From Ceratothoa steindachneri (taxonomy: Eukaryota > Arthropoda > Malacostraca > Isopoda > Cymothoidae), in the NCBI GenBank assembly GCA_963969495.1, contig OZ018330.1, positions 46,552,394 through 46,616,393 of the forward strand: DNA of 64,000 nt, written 5' to 3'. The translations under genes and the position numbers were made by a program. The notes below the pieces were generated by a model. It made no database searches. It was not told the DNA's origin and saw only the letters and a list, made by a program, of their open reading frames with translations. Shown here in pieces: positions 24,101-37,033 of the stretch (position 1 is its first letter; each line of letters opens with the position of its first letter).

Positions 24101-27100
24101 GAGGGAAATCGAAGCCATTCTGAGAAGAGTTTTAGAAATGAAAAGAAAAAGAGGTAAATAGAATATATTTTGAGAGGACCTTTGAGAAAAAAAAGAGTTA
24201 AATAGAAGAAAGTTTGAGAGGATCTTTGAGAAAACAAAAGAACAGGAAGTAAATCCTAGCCCTTTTGAGAGGACCTTTGAGTAAACAAAAGAACAGGAGG
24301 GAAATCGAAGCCATTCTGAGAAGAGTTTTAGAAATGAAAAGAAAAAGAGGTAAATAGAATATATTTTGAGAGGACCTTTGAGAAAAAAAAGAGTTAAATA
24401 GTATAAAGTTTGAGAGGATCTTTGAGAAAACAAAAGAACAGGGAGTAAATCCTAGCCCTTTTGAGAGGACCTTTGAGTAAACAAAAGAACAGGAGGGAAA
24501 TCGAAGCCATTCTGAGAAGAGTTTTAGAAATGAAAAGAAAAAGAGGTAAATAGAATATATTTTGAGAGGACCTTTGAGAAAAAAAAGAGTTAAATAGAAG
24601 AAAGTTTGAGAGGATCTTTGAGAAAACAAAAGAACAGGAGGTAAATCCTAGCCCTTTTGAGAGGACCTTTGAGTAAACAAAAGAACAGGAGGGAAATCGA
24701 AGCCATTCTGAGAAGAGTTTTAGAAATGAAAAGAAAAAGAGGTAAATAGAATATATTTTGAGAGGACCTTTGAGAAAAAAAAGAGTTAAATAGAAGAAAG
24801 TTTGAGAGGATCTTTGAGAAAACAAAAGAACAGGAAGTAAATCCTAGCCCTTTTGAGAGGACCTTTGAGTAAACAAAAGAACAGGAGGGAAATCGAAGCC
24901 ATTCTGAGAAGAGTTTTAGAAATGAAAAGAAAAAGAGGTAAATAGAATATATTTTGAGAGGACCTTTGAGAAAAAAAAGAGTTAAATAGAAGAAAGTTTG
25001 AGAGGATCTTTGAGAAAACAAAAGAACAGGAAGTAAATCCTAGCCCTTTTGAGAGGACCTTTGAGTAAACAAAAGAACAGGAGGGAAATCGAAGTCATTC
25101 TGAGAAGAGTTTTAGAAATGAAAAGAAAAAGAGGTAAATAGAATATATTTTGAGAGGACCTTTGAGAAAAAAAAGAGTTAAATAGTATAAAGTTTGAGAG
25201 GATCTTTGAGAAAATAAAAGAACAGGAATTAAATCCTAGCCCTTTTGAGAGGACCTTTGAGTAAACAAAAGAACAGGAGGGAAATCGAAGCCATTCTGAG
25301 AAGAGTTTTAGAAATGAAAAGAAAAAGAGGTAAATAGAATATATTTTGAGAGGACCTTTGAGAAAAAAAAGAGTTAAATAGAAGAAAGTTTGAGAGGATC
25401 TTTGAGAAAACAAAAGAACAGGAAGTAAATCCTAGCCCTTTTGAGAGGACCTTTGAGTAAACAAAAGAACAGGAGGGAAATCGAAGCCATTCTGAGAAGA
25501 GTTTTAGAAATGAAAAGAAAAAGAGGTAAATAGAATATATTTTGAGAGGACCTTTGAGAAAAAAAAGAGTTAAATAGAAGAAAGTTTGAGAGGATCTTTG
25601 AGAAAACAAAAGAACAGGAGGTAAATCCTAGCCCTTTTGAGAGGACCTTTGAGTAAACAAAAGAACAGGAGGGAAATCGAAGCCATTCTGAGAAGAGTTT
25701 TAGAAATGAAAAGAAAAAGAGGTAAATAGAATATATTTTGAGAGGACCTTTGAGAAAAAAAAGAGTTAAATAGAAGAAAGTTTGAGAGGATCTTTGAGAA
25801 AACAAAAGAACAGGAAGTAAATCCTAGCCCTTTTGAGAGGACCTTTGAGTAAACAAAAGAACAGGAGGGAAATCGAAGCCATTCTGAGAAGAGTTTTAGA
25901 AATGAAAAGAAAAAGAGGTAAATAGAATATATTTTGAGAGGACCTTTGAGAAAAAAAAGAGTTAAATAGTATAAAGTTTGAGAGGATCTTTGAGAAAACA
26001 AAAGAACAGGAAGTAAATCCTAGCCCTTTTGAGAGGACCTTTGAGTAAACAAAAGAACAGGAGGGAAATCGAAGCCATTCTGAGAAGAGTTTTAGAAATG
26101 AAAAGAAAAAGAGGTAAATAGAATATATTTTGAGAGGACCTTTGAGAAAAAAAAGAGTTAAATAGAAGAAAGTTTGAGAGGATCTTTGAGAAAACAAAAG
26201 AACAGGAAGTAAATCCTAGCCCTTTTGAGAGGACCTTTGAGTAAACAAAAGAACAGGAGGGAAATCGAAGCCATTCTGAGAAGAGTTTTAGAAATGAAAA
26301 GAAAAAGAGGTAAATAGAATATATTTTGAGAGGACCTTTGAGAAAAAAAAGAGTTAAATAGAAGAAAGTTTGAGAGGATCTTTGAGAAAACAAAAGAACA
26401 GGAGGTAAATCCTAGCCCTTTTGAGAGGACCTTTGAGTAAACAAAAGAACAGGAGGGAAATCGAAGCCATTCTGAGAAGAGTTTTAGAAATGAAAAGAAA
26501 AAGAGGTAAATAGAATATATTTTGAGAGGACCTTTGAGAAAAAAAAGAGTTAAATAGTATAAAGTTTGAGAGGATCTTTGAGAAAACAAAAGAACAGGAA
26601 GTAAATCCTAGCCCTTTTGAGAGGACCTTTGAGTAAACAAAAGAACAGGAGGGAAATCGAAGCCATTCTGAGAAGAGTTTTAGAAATGAAAAGAAAAAGA
26701 GGTAAATAGAATATATTTTGAGAGGACCTTTGGGAAAAAAAAGAGTTAAATAGTATAAAGTTTGAGAGGATCTTTGAGAAAACAAAAGAACAGGAAGTAA
26801 ATCCTAGCCCTTTTGAGAGGACCTTTGAGTAAACAAAAGAACAGGAGGGAAATCGAAGCCATTCTGAGAAGAGTTTTAGAAATGAAAAGAAAAAGAGGTA
26901 AATAGAATATATTTTGAGAGGACCTTTGAGAAAAAAAAGAGTTAAATAGAAGAAAGTTTGAGAGGATCTTTGAGAAAACAAAAGAACAGGAAGTAAATCC
27001 TAGCCCTTTTGAGAGGACCTTTGAGTAAACAAAAGAACAGGAGGGAAATCGAAGCCATTCTAAGAAGAGTTTTAGAAATGAAAAGAAAAAGAGGTAAATA

Positions 27101-30100
27101 GAATATATTTTGAGAGGACCTTTGGGAAAAAAAAGAGTTAAATAGTATAAAGTTTGAGAGGATCTTTGAGAAAACAAAAGAACAGGAGGTAAATCCTAGC
27201 CCTTTTGAGAGGACCTTTGAGTAAACAAAAGAACAGGAGGGAAATCGAAGCCATTCTGAGAAGAGTTTTAGAAATGAAAAGAAAAAGAGGTAAATAGAAT
27301 ATATTTTGAGAGGACCTTTGAGAAAAAAAAGAGTTAAATAGAAGAAAGTTTGAGAGGATCTTTGAGAAAACAAAAGAACAGGAAGTAAATCCTAGCCCTT
27401 TTGAGAGGACCTTTGAGTAAACAAAAGAACAGGAGGGAAATCGAAGCCATTCTGAGAAGAGTTTTAGAAATGAAAAGAAAAAGAGGTAAATAGAATATAT
27501 TTTGAGAGGACCTTTGAGAAAAAAAAGAGTTAAATAGTATAAAGTTTGAGAGGATCTTTGAGAAAACAAAAGAACAGGAAGTAAATCCTAGCCCTTTTGA
27601 GAGGACCTTTGAGTAAACAAAAGAACAGGAGGGAAATCGAAGCCATTCTGAGAAGAGTTTTAGAAATGAAAAGAAAAAGAGGTAAATAGAATATATTTTG
27701 AGAGGACCTTTGAGAAAAAAAAGAGTTAAATAGAAGAAAGTTTGAGAGGATCTTTGAGAAAACAAAAGAACAGGAAGTAAATCCTAGCCCTTTTGAGAGG
27801 ACCTTTGAGTAAACAAAAGAACAGGAGGGAAATCGAAGCCATTCTGAGAAGAGTTTTAGAAATGAAAAGAAAAAGAGGTAAATAGAATATATTTTGAGAG
27901 GACCTTTGAGAAAAAAAAGAGTTAAATAGTATAAAGTTTGAGAGGATCTTTGAGAAAACAAGAGAACAGGAGGTAAATCCTAGCCCTTTTGAGAGGACCT
28001 TTGAGTAAACAAAAGAACAGGAGGGAAATCGAAGCCATTCTGAGAAGAGTTTTAGAAATGAAAAGAAAAAGAGGTAAATAGAATATATTTTGAGAGGACC
28101 TTTGAGAAAAAAAAGAGTTAAATAGAAGAAAGTTTGAGAGGATCTTTGAGAAAACAAAAGAACAGGAAGTAAATCCTAGCCCTTTTGAGAGGACCTTTGA
28201 GTAAACAAAAGAACAGGAGGGAAATCGAAGCCATTCTGAGAAGAGTTTTAGAAATGAAAAGAAAAAGAGGTAAATAGAATATATTTTGAGAGGACCTTTG
28301 AGAAAAAAAAGAGTTAAAGAGTATAAAGTTTGAGAGGATCTTTGAGAAAACAAAAGAACAGGAAGTAAATCCTAGCCCTTTTGAGAGGACCTTTGAGTAA
28401 ACAAAAGAACAGGAGGGAAATCGAAGCCATTCTGAGAAGAGTTTTAGAAATGAAAAGAAAAAGAGGTAAATAGAATATATTTTGAGAGGACCTTTGAGAA
28501 AAAAAAGAGTTAAATAGTATAAAGTTTGAGAGGATCTTTGAGAAAACAAAAGAACAGGAAGTAAATCCTAGCCCTTTTGAGAGGACCTTTGAGTAAACAA
28601 AAGAACAGGAGGGAAATCGAAGCCATTCTGAGAAGAGTTTTAGAAATGAAAAGAAAAAGAGGTAAATAGAATATATTTTGAGAGGACCTTTGGGAAAAAA
28701 AAGAGTTAAATAGTATAAAGTTTGAGAGGATCTTTGAGAAAACAAAAGAACAGGAAGTAAATCCTAGCCCTTTTGAGAGGACCTTTGAGTAAACAAAAGA
28801 ACAGGAGGGAAATCGAAGCCATTCTGAGAAGAGTTTTAGAAATGAAAAGAAAAAGAGGTAAATAGAATATATTTTGAGAGGACCTTTGGGAAAAAAAAGA
28901 GTTAAATAGTATAAAGTTTGAGAGGATCTTTGAGAAAACAAAAGAACAGGAAGTAAATCCTAGCCCTTTTGAGAGGACCTTTGAGTAAACAAAAGAACAG
29001 GAGGGAAATCAAAGCCATTCTGAGAAGAGTTTTAGAAATGAAAAGAAAAAGAGGTAAATAGAATATATTTTGAGAGGACCTTTGAGAAAAAAAAGAGTTA
29101 AATAGTATAAAGTTTGAGAGGATCTTTGAGAAAACAAAAGAACAGGAAGTAAATCCTAGCCCTTTTGAGAGGACCTTTGAGTAAACAAAAGAACAGGAGG
29201 GAAATCGAAGCCATTCTGAGAAGAGTTTTAGAAATGAAAAGAAAAAGAGGTAAATAGAATATATTTTGAGAGGACCTTTGAGAAAAAAAAGAGTTAAATA
29301 GTATAAAGTTTGAGAGGATCTTTGAGAAAACAAAAGAACAGGAAGTAAATCCTAGCCCTTTTGAGAGGACCTTTGAGTAAACAAAAGAACAGGAGGGAAA
29401 TCGAAGCCATTCTGAGAAGAGTTTTAGAAATGAAAAGAAAAAGAGGTAAATAGAATATATTTTGAGAGGACCTTTGAGAAAAAAAAGAGTTAAATAGTAT
29501 AAAGTTTGAGAGGATCTTTGAGAAAACAAAAGGACAGGAAGTAAATCCTAGCCCTTTTGAGAGGACCTTTGAGTAAACAAAAGAACAGGAGGGAAATCGA
29601 AGCCATTCTGAGAAGAGTTTTAGAAATGAAAAGAAAAAGAGGTAAATAGAATATATTTTGAGAGGACCTTTGAGAAAAAAAAGAGTTAAATAGTATAAAG
29701 TTTGAGAGGATCTTTGAGAAAACAAAAGAACAGGAAGTAAATCCTAGCCCTTTTGAGAGGACCTTTGAGTAAACAAAAGAACAGGAGGGAAATCGAAGCC
29801 ATTCTGAGAAGAGTTTTAGAAATGAAAAGAAAAAGAGGTAAATAGAATATATTTTGAGAGGACCTTTGGGAAAAAAAAGAGTTAAATAGTATAAAGTTTG
29901 AGAGGATCTTTGAGAAAACAAAAGAACAGGAAGTAAATCCTAGCCCTTTTGAGAGGACCTTTGAGTAAACAAAAGAACAGGAGGGAAATCGAAGCCATTC
30001 TGAGAAGAGTTTTAGAAATGAAAAGAAAAAGAGGTAAATAGAATATATTTTGAGAGGACCTTTGAGAAAAAAAAGAGTTAAATAGAAGAAAGTTTGAGAG

Positions 30101-33100
30101 GATCTTTGAGAAAACAAAAGAACAGGAAGTAAATCCTAGCCCTTTTGAGAGGACCTTTGAGTAAACAAAAGAACAGGAGGGAAATCGAAGCCATTCTGAG
30201 AAGAGTTTTAGAAATGAAAAGAAAAAGAGGTAAATAGAATATATTTTGAGAGGACCTTTGAGAAAAAAAAGAGTTAAATAGTATAAAGTTTGAGAGGATC
30301 TTTGAGAAAACAAAAGAACAGGAAGTAAATCCTAGCCCTTTTGAGAGGACCTTTGAGTAAACAAAAGAACAGGAGGGAAATCGAAGCCATTCTGAGAAGA
30401 GTTTTAGAAATGAAAAGAAAAAGAGGTAAATAGAATATATTTTGAGAGGACCTTTGAGAAAAAAAAGAGTTAAATAGAAGAAAGTTTGAGAGGATCTTTG
30501 AGAAAACAAAAGAACAGGAAGTAAATCCTAGCCCTTTTGAGAGGACCTTTGAGTAAACAAAAGAACAGGAGGGAAATCGAAGCCATTCTGAGAAGAGTTT
30601 TAGAAATGAAAAGAAAAAGAGGTAAATAGAATATATTTTGAGAGGACCTTTGAGAAAAAAAAGAGTTAAATAGTATAAAGTTTGAGAGGATCTTTGAGAA
30701 AACAAAAGAACAGGAAGTAAATCCTAGCCCTTTTGAGAGGACCTTTGAGTAAACAAAAGAACAGGAGGGAAATCGAAGCCATTCTGAGAAGAGTTTTAGA
30801 AATGAAAAGAAAAAGAGGTAAATAGAATATATTTTGAGAGGACCTTTGAGAAAAAAAAGAGTTAAATAGAAGAAAGTTTGAGAGGATCTTTGAGAAAACA
30901 AAAGAACAGGAAGTAAATCCTAGCCCTTTTGAGAGGACCTTTGAGTAAACAAAAGAACAGGAGGGAAATCGAAGCCATTCTGAGAAGAGTTTTAGAAATG
31001 AAAAGAAAAAGAGGTAAATAGAATATATTTTGAGAGGACCTTTGAGAAAAAAAAGAGTTAAATAGTATAAAGTTTGAGAGGATCTTTGAGAAAACAAAAG
31101 AACAGGAAGTAAATCCTAGCCCTTTTGAGAGGACCTTTAAGGAAACAAAAGAACAGGAGGGAAATCGAAGCCATTCTGAGAAGAGTTTTAGAAATGAAAA
31201 GAAAAAGAGGTAAATAGAATATATTTTGAGAGGACCTTTGAGAAAAAAAAGAGTTAAATAGTATAAAGTTTGAGAGGATCTTTGAGAAAACAAAAGAACA
31301 GGAAGTAAATCCTAGCCCTTTTGAGAGGACCTTTGAGTAAACAAAAGAACAGGAGGGAAATCGAAGCCATTCTGAGAAGAGTTTTAGAAATGAAAAGAAA
31401 AAGAGGTAAATAGAATATATTTTGAGAGGACCTTTGAGAAAAAAAAGAGTTAAATAGAAGAAAGTTTGAGAGGATCTTTGAGAAAACAAAAGAACAGGAA
31501 GTAAATCCTAGCCCTTTTGAGAGGACCTTTGAGTAAACAAAAGAACAGGAGGGAAATCGAAGCCATTCTGAGAAGAGTTTTAGAAATGAAAAGAAAAAGA
31601 GGTAAATAGAATATATTTTGAGAGGACCTTTGAGAAAAAAAAGAGTTAAATAGAAGAAAGTTTGAGAGGATCTTTGAGAAAACAAAAGAACAGGAAGTAA
31701 ATCCTAGCCCTTTTGAGAGGACCTTTGAGTAAACAAAAGAACAGGAGGGAAATCGAAGCCATTCTGAGAAGAGTTTTAGAAATGAAAAGAAAAAGAGGTA
31801 AATAGAATATATTTTGAGAGGACCTTTGAGAAAAAAAAGAGTTAAATAGAAGAAAGTTTGAGAGGATCTTTGAGAAAACAAAAGAACAGGAAGTAAATCC
31901 TAGCCCTTTTGAGAGGACCTTTGAGTAAACAAAAGAACAGGAGGGAAATCGAAGCCATTCTGAGAAGAGTTTTAGAAATGAAAAGAAAAAGAGGTAAATA
32001 GAATATATTTTGAGAGGACCTTTGAGAAAAAAAAGAGTTAAATAGAAGAAAGTTTGAGAGGATCTTTGAGAAAACAAAAGAACAGGAAGTAAATCCTAGC
32101 CCTTTTGAGAGGACCTTTGAGTAAACAAAAGAACAGGAGGGAAATCGAAGCCATTCTGAGAAGAGTTTTAGAAATGAAAAGAAAAAGAGGTAAATAGAAT
32201 ATATTTTGAGAGGACCTTTGAGAAAAAAAAGAGTTAAATAGAAGAAAGTTTGAGAGGATCTTTGAGAAAACAAAAGAACAGGAAGTAAATCCTAGCCCTT
32301 TTGAGAGGACCTTTGAGTAAACAAAAGAACAGGAGGGAAATCGAAGCCATTCTGAGAAGAGTTTTAGAAATGAAAAGAAAAAGAGGTAAATAGAATATAT
32401 TTTGAGAGGACCTTTGAGAAAAAAAAGAGTTAAATAGTATAAAGTTTGAGAGGATCTTTGAGAAAACAAAAGAACAGGAAGTAAATCCTAGCCCTTTTGA
32501 GAGGACCTTTGAGTAAACAAAAGAACAGGAGGGAAATCGAAGCCATTCTGAGAAGAGTTTTAGAAATGAAAAGAAAAAGAGGTAAATAGAATATATTTTG
32601 AGAGGACCTTTGAGAAAAAAAAGAGTTAAATAGTATAAAGTTTGAGAGGATCTTTGAGAAAACAAAAGAACAGGAAGTAAATCCTAGCCCTTTTGAGAGG
32701 ACCTTTGAGTAAACAAAAGAACAGGAGGGAAATCGAAGCCATTCTGAGAAGAGTTTTAGAAATGAAAAGAAAAAGAGGTAAATAGAATATATTTTGAGAG
32801 GACCTTTGAGAAAAAAAAGAGTTAAATAGAAGAAAGTTTGAGAGGATCTTTGAGAAAACAAAAGAACAGGAAGTAAATCCTAGCCCTTTTGAGAGGACCT
32901 TTGAGTAAACAAAAGAACAGGAGGGAAATCGAAGCCATTCTGAGAAGAGTTTTAGAAATGAAAAGAAAAAGAGGTAAATAGAATATATTTTGAGAGGACC
33001 TTTGAGAAAAAAAAGAGTTAAATAGAAGAAAGTTTGAGAGGATCTTTGAGAAAACAAAAGAACAGGAAGTAAATCCTAGCCCTTTTGAGAGGACCTTTGA

Positions 33101-33262
33101 GTAAACAAAAGAACAGGAGGGAAATCGAAGCCATTCTGAGAAGAGTTTTAGAAATGAAAAGAAAAAGAGGTAAATAGAATATATTTTGAGAGGACCTTTG
33201 AGAAAAAAAGAGTTAAATAGAAGAAAGTTTGAGAGGATCTTTGAGAAAACAAAAGAACAGGA
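21107..33262. repeat. 196-bp higher-order satellite, about 62 copies
   Basis: A 12.16-kb head-to-tail array with period 196 (one 195-bp unit near 21830). Each unit is four related monomers of 51, 51, 50 and 44 bp sharing TTTGAGAGGACCTTTGAGNAA. Copies differ by only a few positions. Recurrent variants are AAATAGTATAAAG versus AAATAGAAGAAAG, GGAAGTAAAT versus GGAGGTAAAT, and CCTTTGAG versus CCTTTGGG. Since 196 is not a multiple of three, the repeating 143-residue minus-strand open frame shifts frame each unit; I treat it as incidental, not a gene. It lies inside the Ig10/FnIII-5 intron of Dscam. Confidence 0.97.
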
Positions 33263-33625
33263 GGTAAATAGAAATCATTTTTAGGTGACCTTTTTTCCAA
33301 ACAAAAAAAAAGAGGTTAGTAGAAGCCATTTTGAGACGACCTTTTGTAAAAGAAACGAAAAATAGGTAAATGGAGATCATTTTGAAAGGATCTTTGAGAA
33401 AAGGAAAGAGAAGGAAGTAAAAGAGTTCATTTTGAGAGACATTTGATAAAATAAATGAAAAAGAGGTAAATAGAGATCATTTTGAGACGACCTTTGAGAA
33501 AACAAAAGAGCACGAAGTAAATAAAAAATATTTTGCTAGGACGTTTGACAAAAAAAAACAGGAAGTAGAGGATATTTTGAGTGGATCTTTGAGAAAACAA
33601 AAAAGCAGGAGGCAAAAGCCTTCGT
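33263..33625. repeat. Diverged satellite monomers, right flank
   Basis: Seven or eight degenerate monomers of the same family (NNCATTTTGAGANGACCTTTG), again without the four-monomer order, mirroring the left flank. Confidence 0.85.
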
Positions 33626-33879
33626 CGAGTGGCCACCTTAGAACGTACGCCCTACGGAAAAAAGAAAAACTAACAACTGGTTAATTCAAGTTAAAAAAAA
33701 TTGTTTAACATTCTACACGCGACAACCGATTGGCGGCGTGGTGGGGTAAGGGGGGGTTATGACACTTTCATATTATTCACAATAATTTAATAAATAGAAA
33801 ATCAATTCAATAACTTCATCCTCATTTATCCCTTCCATTGGTCTTGAAATTTTACCTTTTATTTTCTTTTTATAGGTTG

Positions 33880-33930
<51 letters not shown>

Positions 33931-34746
33931 GTATTAAAATACACCAAAAGAAAATCAAAGAAAACATTCCTGCCAGAAGGTTAAGAGGTTCGTGAACAAA
34001 GTGGGGAAGTTAGAGGATATAAAAATGTGTTTAAGTTATAAAGACCGATTAATTTAAAGAGGATATTACTGGGGGCGGTCGAGTAAAGGCTAGGTTGATC
34101 TTGAAATATTTGGCTAAAGAGTATTTATGGTAATATTCGCAAAATAGAGATAAATCTTATGACCAACGAGGTCATTTCTCTGCATTGGTGAAAAAAAGAA
34201 TAGACAAATGAAGGTAAAATGCGAATAATAGCAAAAGTAAGTGATAAAGATTGGAGATGACAGACTTTATTGAACGAGCGTCATTCCTAAATATTAGGGG
34301 TCGGAGGACCCCAATATTTGTAAGGATAAACCTTACAAAAGCGGTTTAATCAATTAATGTTTTTATTTAAAGGAAGGTAAAATTTCCTTTTAAAAAATAA
34401 CTACATTTATTTAATAAATAAATTAATTTCGTTCATTATTCACGACGTTTTCCCATCGTTTAACTCAGAAGAAGATTCCTATACTTGAAGGATATAGGAT
34501 TAAAGTTCTTCCTTTTCCACCTCCTTCATATCAGAGGAAACGTTGCCATTTAGGTGATGCTGTAGTGACTTAACATAATGGTAATTTGACATTGTGTGGT
34601 GCTGAGGATAGTGGGAAAGAACTTTCTAACCTAAAGCACGATTTGTTTCCTGCGTTAAACTCTTCTCGGTGGGTGGGTGTTGAGTTGAAGTGTTCAGGAG
34701 AGGATGTATTTGTTCAAGAGCTTCATTTGAACGTTATAATTGGCGA

Positions 34747-34748
<2 letters not shown>
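33626..34748. other. Intronic sequence with (ATT)n and a short hairpin
   Basis: An (ATT)n run occupies about 33879-33930. An imperfect hairpin AAATATTAGGGGTC / GACCCCAATATTT lies near 34290-34320. No coding content is recognised. Confidence 0.5.

Positions 34749-34826
<78 letters not shown>
34749..34826. repeat. (TA)n microsatellite
   Basis: About 39 TA units, directly adjoining the outer end of the first Penelope-like locus. Confidence 0.97.
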
Positions 34827-34828
<2 letters not shown>

Positions 34829-35699
34829 CATGTTTTATTGAAAGCGAGCGCTAATCTCGTATTAATAATTTTCTTTTCAATCATTTCTTCGTGGTTGCAC
34901 CCGTGAATAAGCCTACCGAAGTTCATTAGACTGATATTTATTAATTGTAAATTGTAAAAAGGTGGAAAGAAATTAATGCACCATTGCATATTCTAATATT
35001 ATACTGACGCGTTTCGATATGACATGTATCATCCTCAGAGTTAAAATGAGAAATTCACTCATGTATTCCAGTTTATATGTTATTAAAAAATGTGTGAACA
35101 AACTGATGAACGAAACGTAGACAGGTGTAGACAAACTAGCGAGCTGACGATGTGCAGGTAGGGACTGGTGGAAGAAGGGTAAGTAAGTAGCTGGAGAGGG
35201 GGGAGGGCGGTTGAGCTGTATGCTAAAGATGACTAGTTGCGAGGGGAAGCTCTCTTAAATGTACCTGGTCCCTCAATTTCCTCGTCTTGTAGTTGGCAGG
35301 TTTTCATGGGTGTTAGATTATATATTTAACCTTGGTTACTTTTCTTAAATATATGTATATTGCTTCAAGGAGGAGTAATTGGCGCCTGTTGGGAGCATAG
35401 TCTAAGAGTTTTGTGTTTTCTCCCATCGTTTTTATGTTAAGGCAAGTTCGATGCATTTCTTGTGTATGTCTTTTAGGTGCTCTATTGTTGAGGTATTATG
35501 TTATTCTTCTTGAGAGTGCCTTATTCCGATATACGAGTTAAGTAAGAACTAATAGTCTCCTAGGGTACATTTTTACTCATATATCAGATAGGTCCGTTGT
35601 TTGGGTTGAGGTGGATGTTTGGGGTTATTTTTCATGAAAGGGTGGATGTCCGTCTATTTTGATAGTAGCTAGTTAGTGCGATCTTTTCTTCGGCATTCG

Positions 35700-36085
35700 T
35701 GGGTTTTATTCATCGGATAATAATGTCTCGTCTGCACAGTGTTCTATGCTCATAGCGTTCTTGTAAAAGAGCTCTATAATGTTTTCCTTGTCTGTATTTT
35801 AGTTCTTCTGGGGTTTTGACAGGTAACATCGTTCCACTTTAATTCGAATAGCTGTCTGTATTTTCTTATTGGAGTATCCGTCGTTAATGAGTACCTGGAT
35901 GGCTCTCAAGTTTATTCTGTGTATCCTTCCATGATGTGCAGTGGCTGAAGGCACGGCTAATATACGATGTGATCGCGCTTGTTCGGGAGCGTTTAGGGCA
36001 TTCACTGTATTCATTTATGTAAAGTGCCGAGTTAGTGGCTTTAACATATACTTTTGTCGTTATTGTTTCATTAATATTGGTAGTG
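35700..36085 (-). pseudogene. Penelope-like reverse transcriptase, C-terminal fragment
   Basis: Minus-strand translation gives TTKVYVKATNSALYINEYSE, then CPKRSRT and, after a frame slip, SRAFSHCTSWKD, then INLRAIQVLINDGYSNKKIQ. This order (VY.K.T....Y......CP......T...RAF..C..W....L...GY) matches the region after the catalytic motifs in Penelope-like RTs, before the linker to the endonuclease. It is truncated at 36085 by GC-richer sequence. Frame breaks show it is inactive. Confidence 0.75.
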
Positions 36086-36373
36086 AGGATTGTAGGAGAA
36101 TAGCCAAATGCTCCCAAGTTTTGCCCACCTCCCTTTCGGGCGGGCCGCTTATCAACCCACCCCCTTCCGGCCCAATATCTGGTGGTCGTCAGCCGGAAGA
36201 AACGGCCGGCCATTTCAGCTAACCACCGAGTTCCTTCTCGGACTGTTTATCGATAAATGGCAGCCCATCTTCGCTTCCGATAATTGCCGGGAGTTTATAA
36301 AGGACAAAATAGAGTACGTAGCTTGACATCTAATCTACTTCCGGCACCCTGAGAACCTCTCCCGAGTATCGAG

Positions 36374-36380
36374 TATAAAA
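36374..36380 (+). promoter_or_regulatory. Candidate TATA box
   Basis: TATAAAA in a GC-richer setting, about 27 bases upstream of the first 211-bp repeat unit, the usual TATA-to-start distance. Confidence 0.4.
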
Positions 36381-36400
36381 GACGAATTCTTTCAACCCTC

Positions 36401-37033
36401 AGTAGTAGAGCTTACACAGCGTCTGGTGGGGCAGGAATTGCCAGCTATCGGTGTAGTGGTAATTCGTCGAAGCATCAAGTCTTCAGAGAGGAAATCAGTC
36501 CCAGTTAGGAAGGCTCCTTAACCCGTTGGTCTGCAAGGCAGTGAGGACCCAAGCTCGTACTCACGTGTTGGAGCAGAAGCTACAAACAGCCTCACTCTGG
36601 TTCCCTAAGCAAGTAGTAGAGCTTGCACAGCGCCTGTCGGGGCAGGAATTGCCATCTGTCGGTGTAATGGTAATTCGTCGAAGCATCAAGTCTTCAGAGA
36701 GGAGATCGGTTTTAGTTAGGGAGGCTCATTACCCCGTTGGTCTGCAAGGCAGTGCGGACCCAAGCTCGTACTCACGTGTCGGAGCAGAAGCTACAAACAG
36801 TCTGACTCTGGTTTCCTAAGCAAGTAGTAGAACTTGCACAGCGTATGGTGGGGCAGGAATTGCCATCTATTGGTGTAGTGATAATTCGTCGAAGCATCAA
36901 GTCTTCAGAGAGGAGATCGGTTTCAGTTAGGGAGACTCCTTACCCAGTTGGTCTGCAAGGTAGTGCGGACCCAAGCTCGTACTCACATGTAAAAGACGAA
37001 GCTATAAACAGCCTCACTCTGGTTCCCTTAGTG
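36401..37033 (+). repeat. 211-bp direct tandem repeat, three copies
   Basis: AGTAGTAGAGCTTNCACAGC begins at 36401, 36612 and 36823. Each unit also contains GTCGAAGCATCAAGTCTTCA and CCCGTTGGTCTGCAAGG. Copies are about 90% alike. Confidence 0.9.

Noticed and set aside
21041..33057. Dozens of overlapping 143-residue minus-strand open frames, hydrophobic and membrane-like
   Set aside because: They are the satellite itself: identical frames recur every 196 bp, shift frame each unit and overlap each other. There is no promoter, signal context or independent coding evidence.
35100..35125. Hammerhead-ribozyme-like core CTGATGAACGAAAC (and the related inverted copy near 38275)
   Set aside because: Such ribozymes are known in Penelope-like elements, but there is no room for stem II between CTGATGA and GAAAC, and the inverted copy has GTAAC. 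No consistent fold was found.
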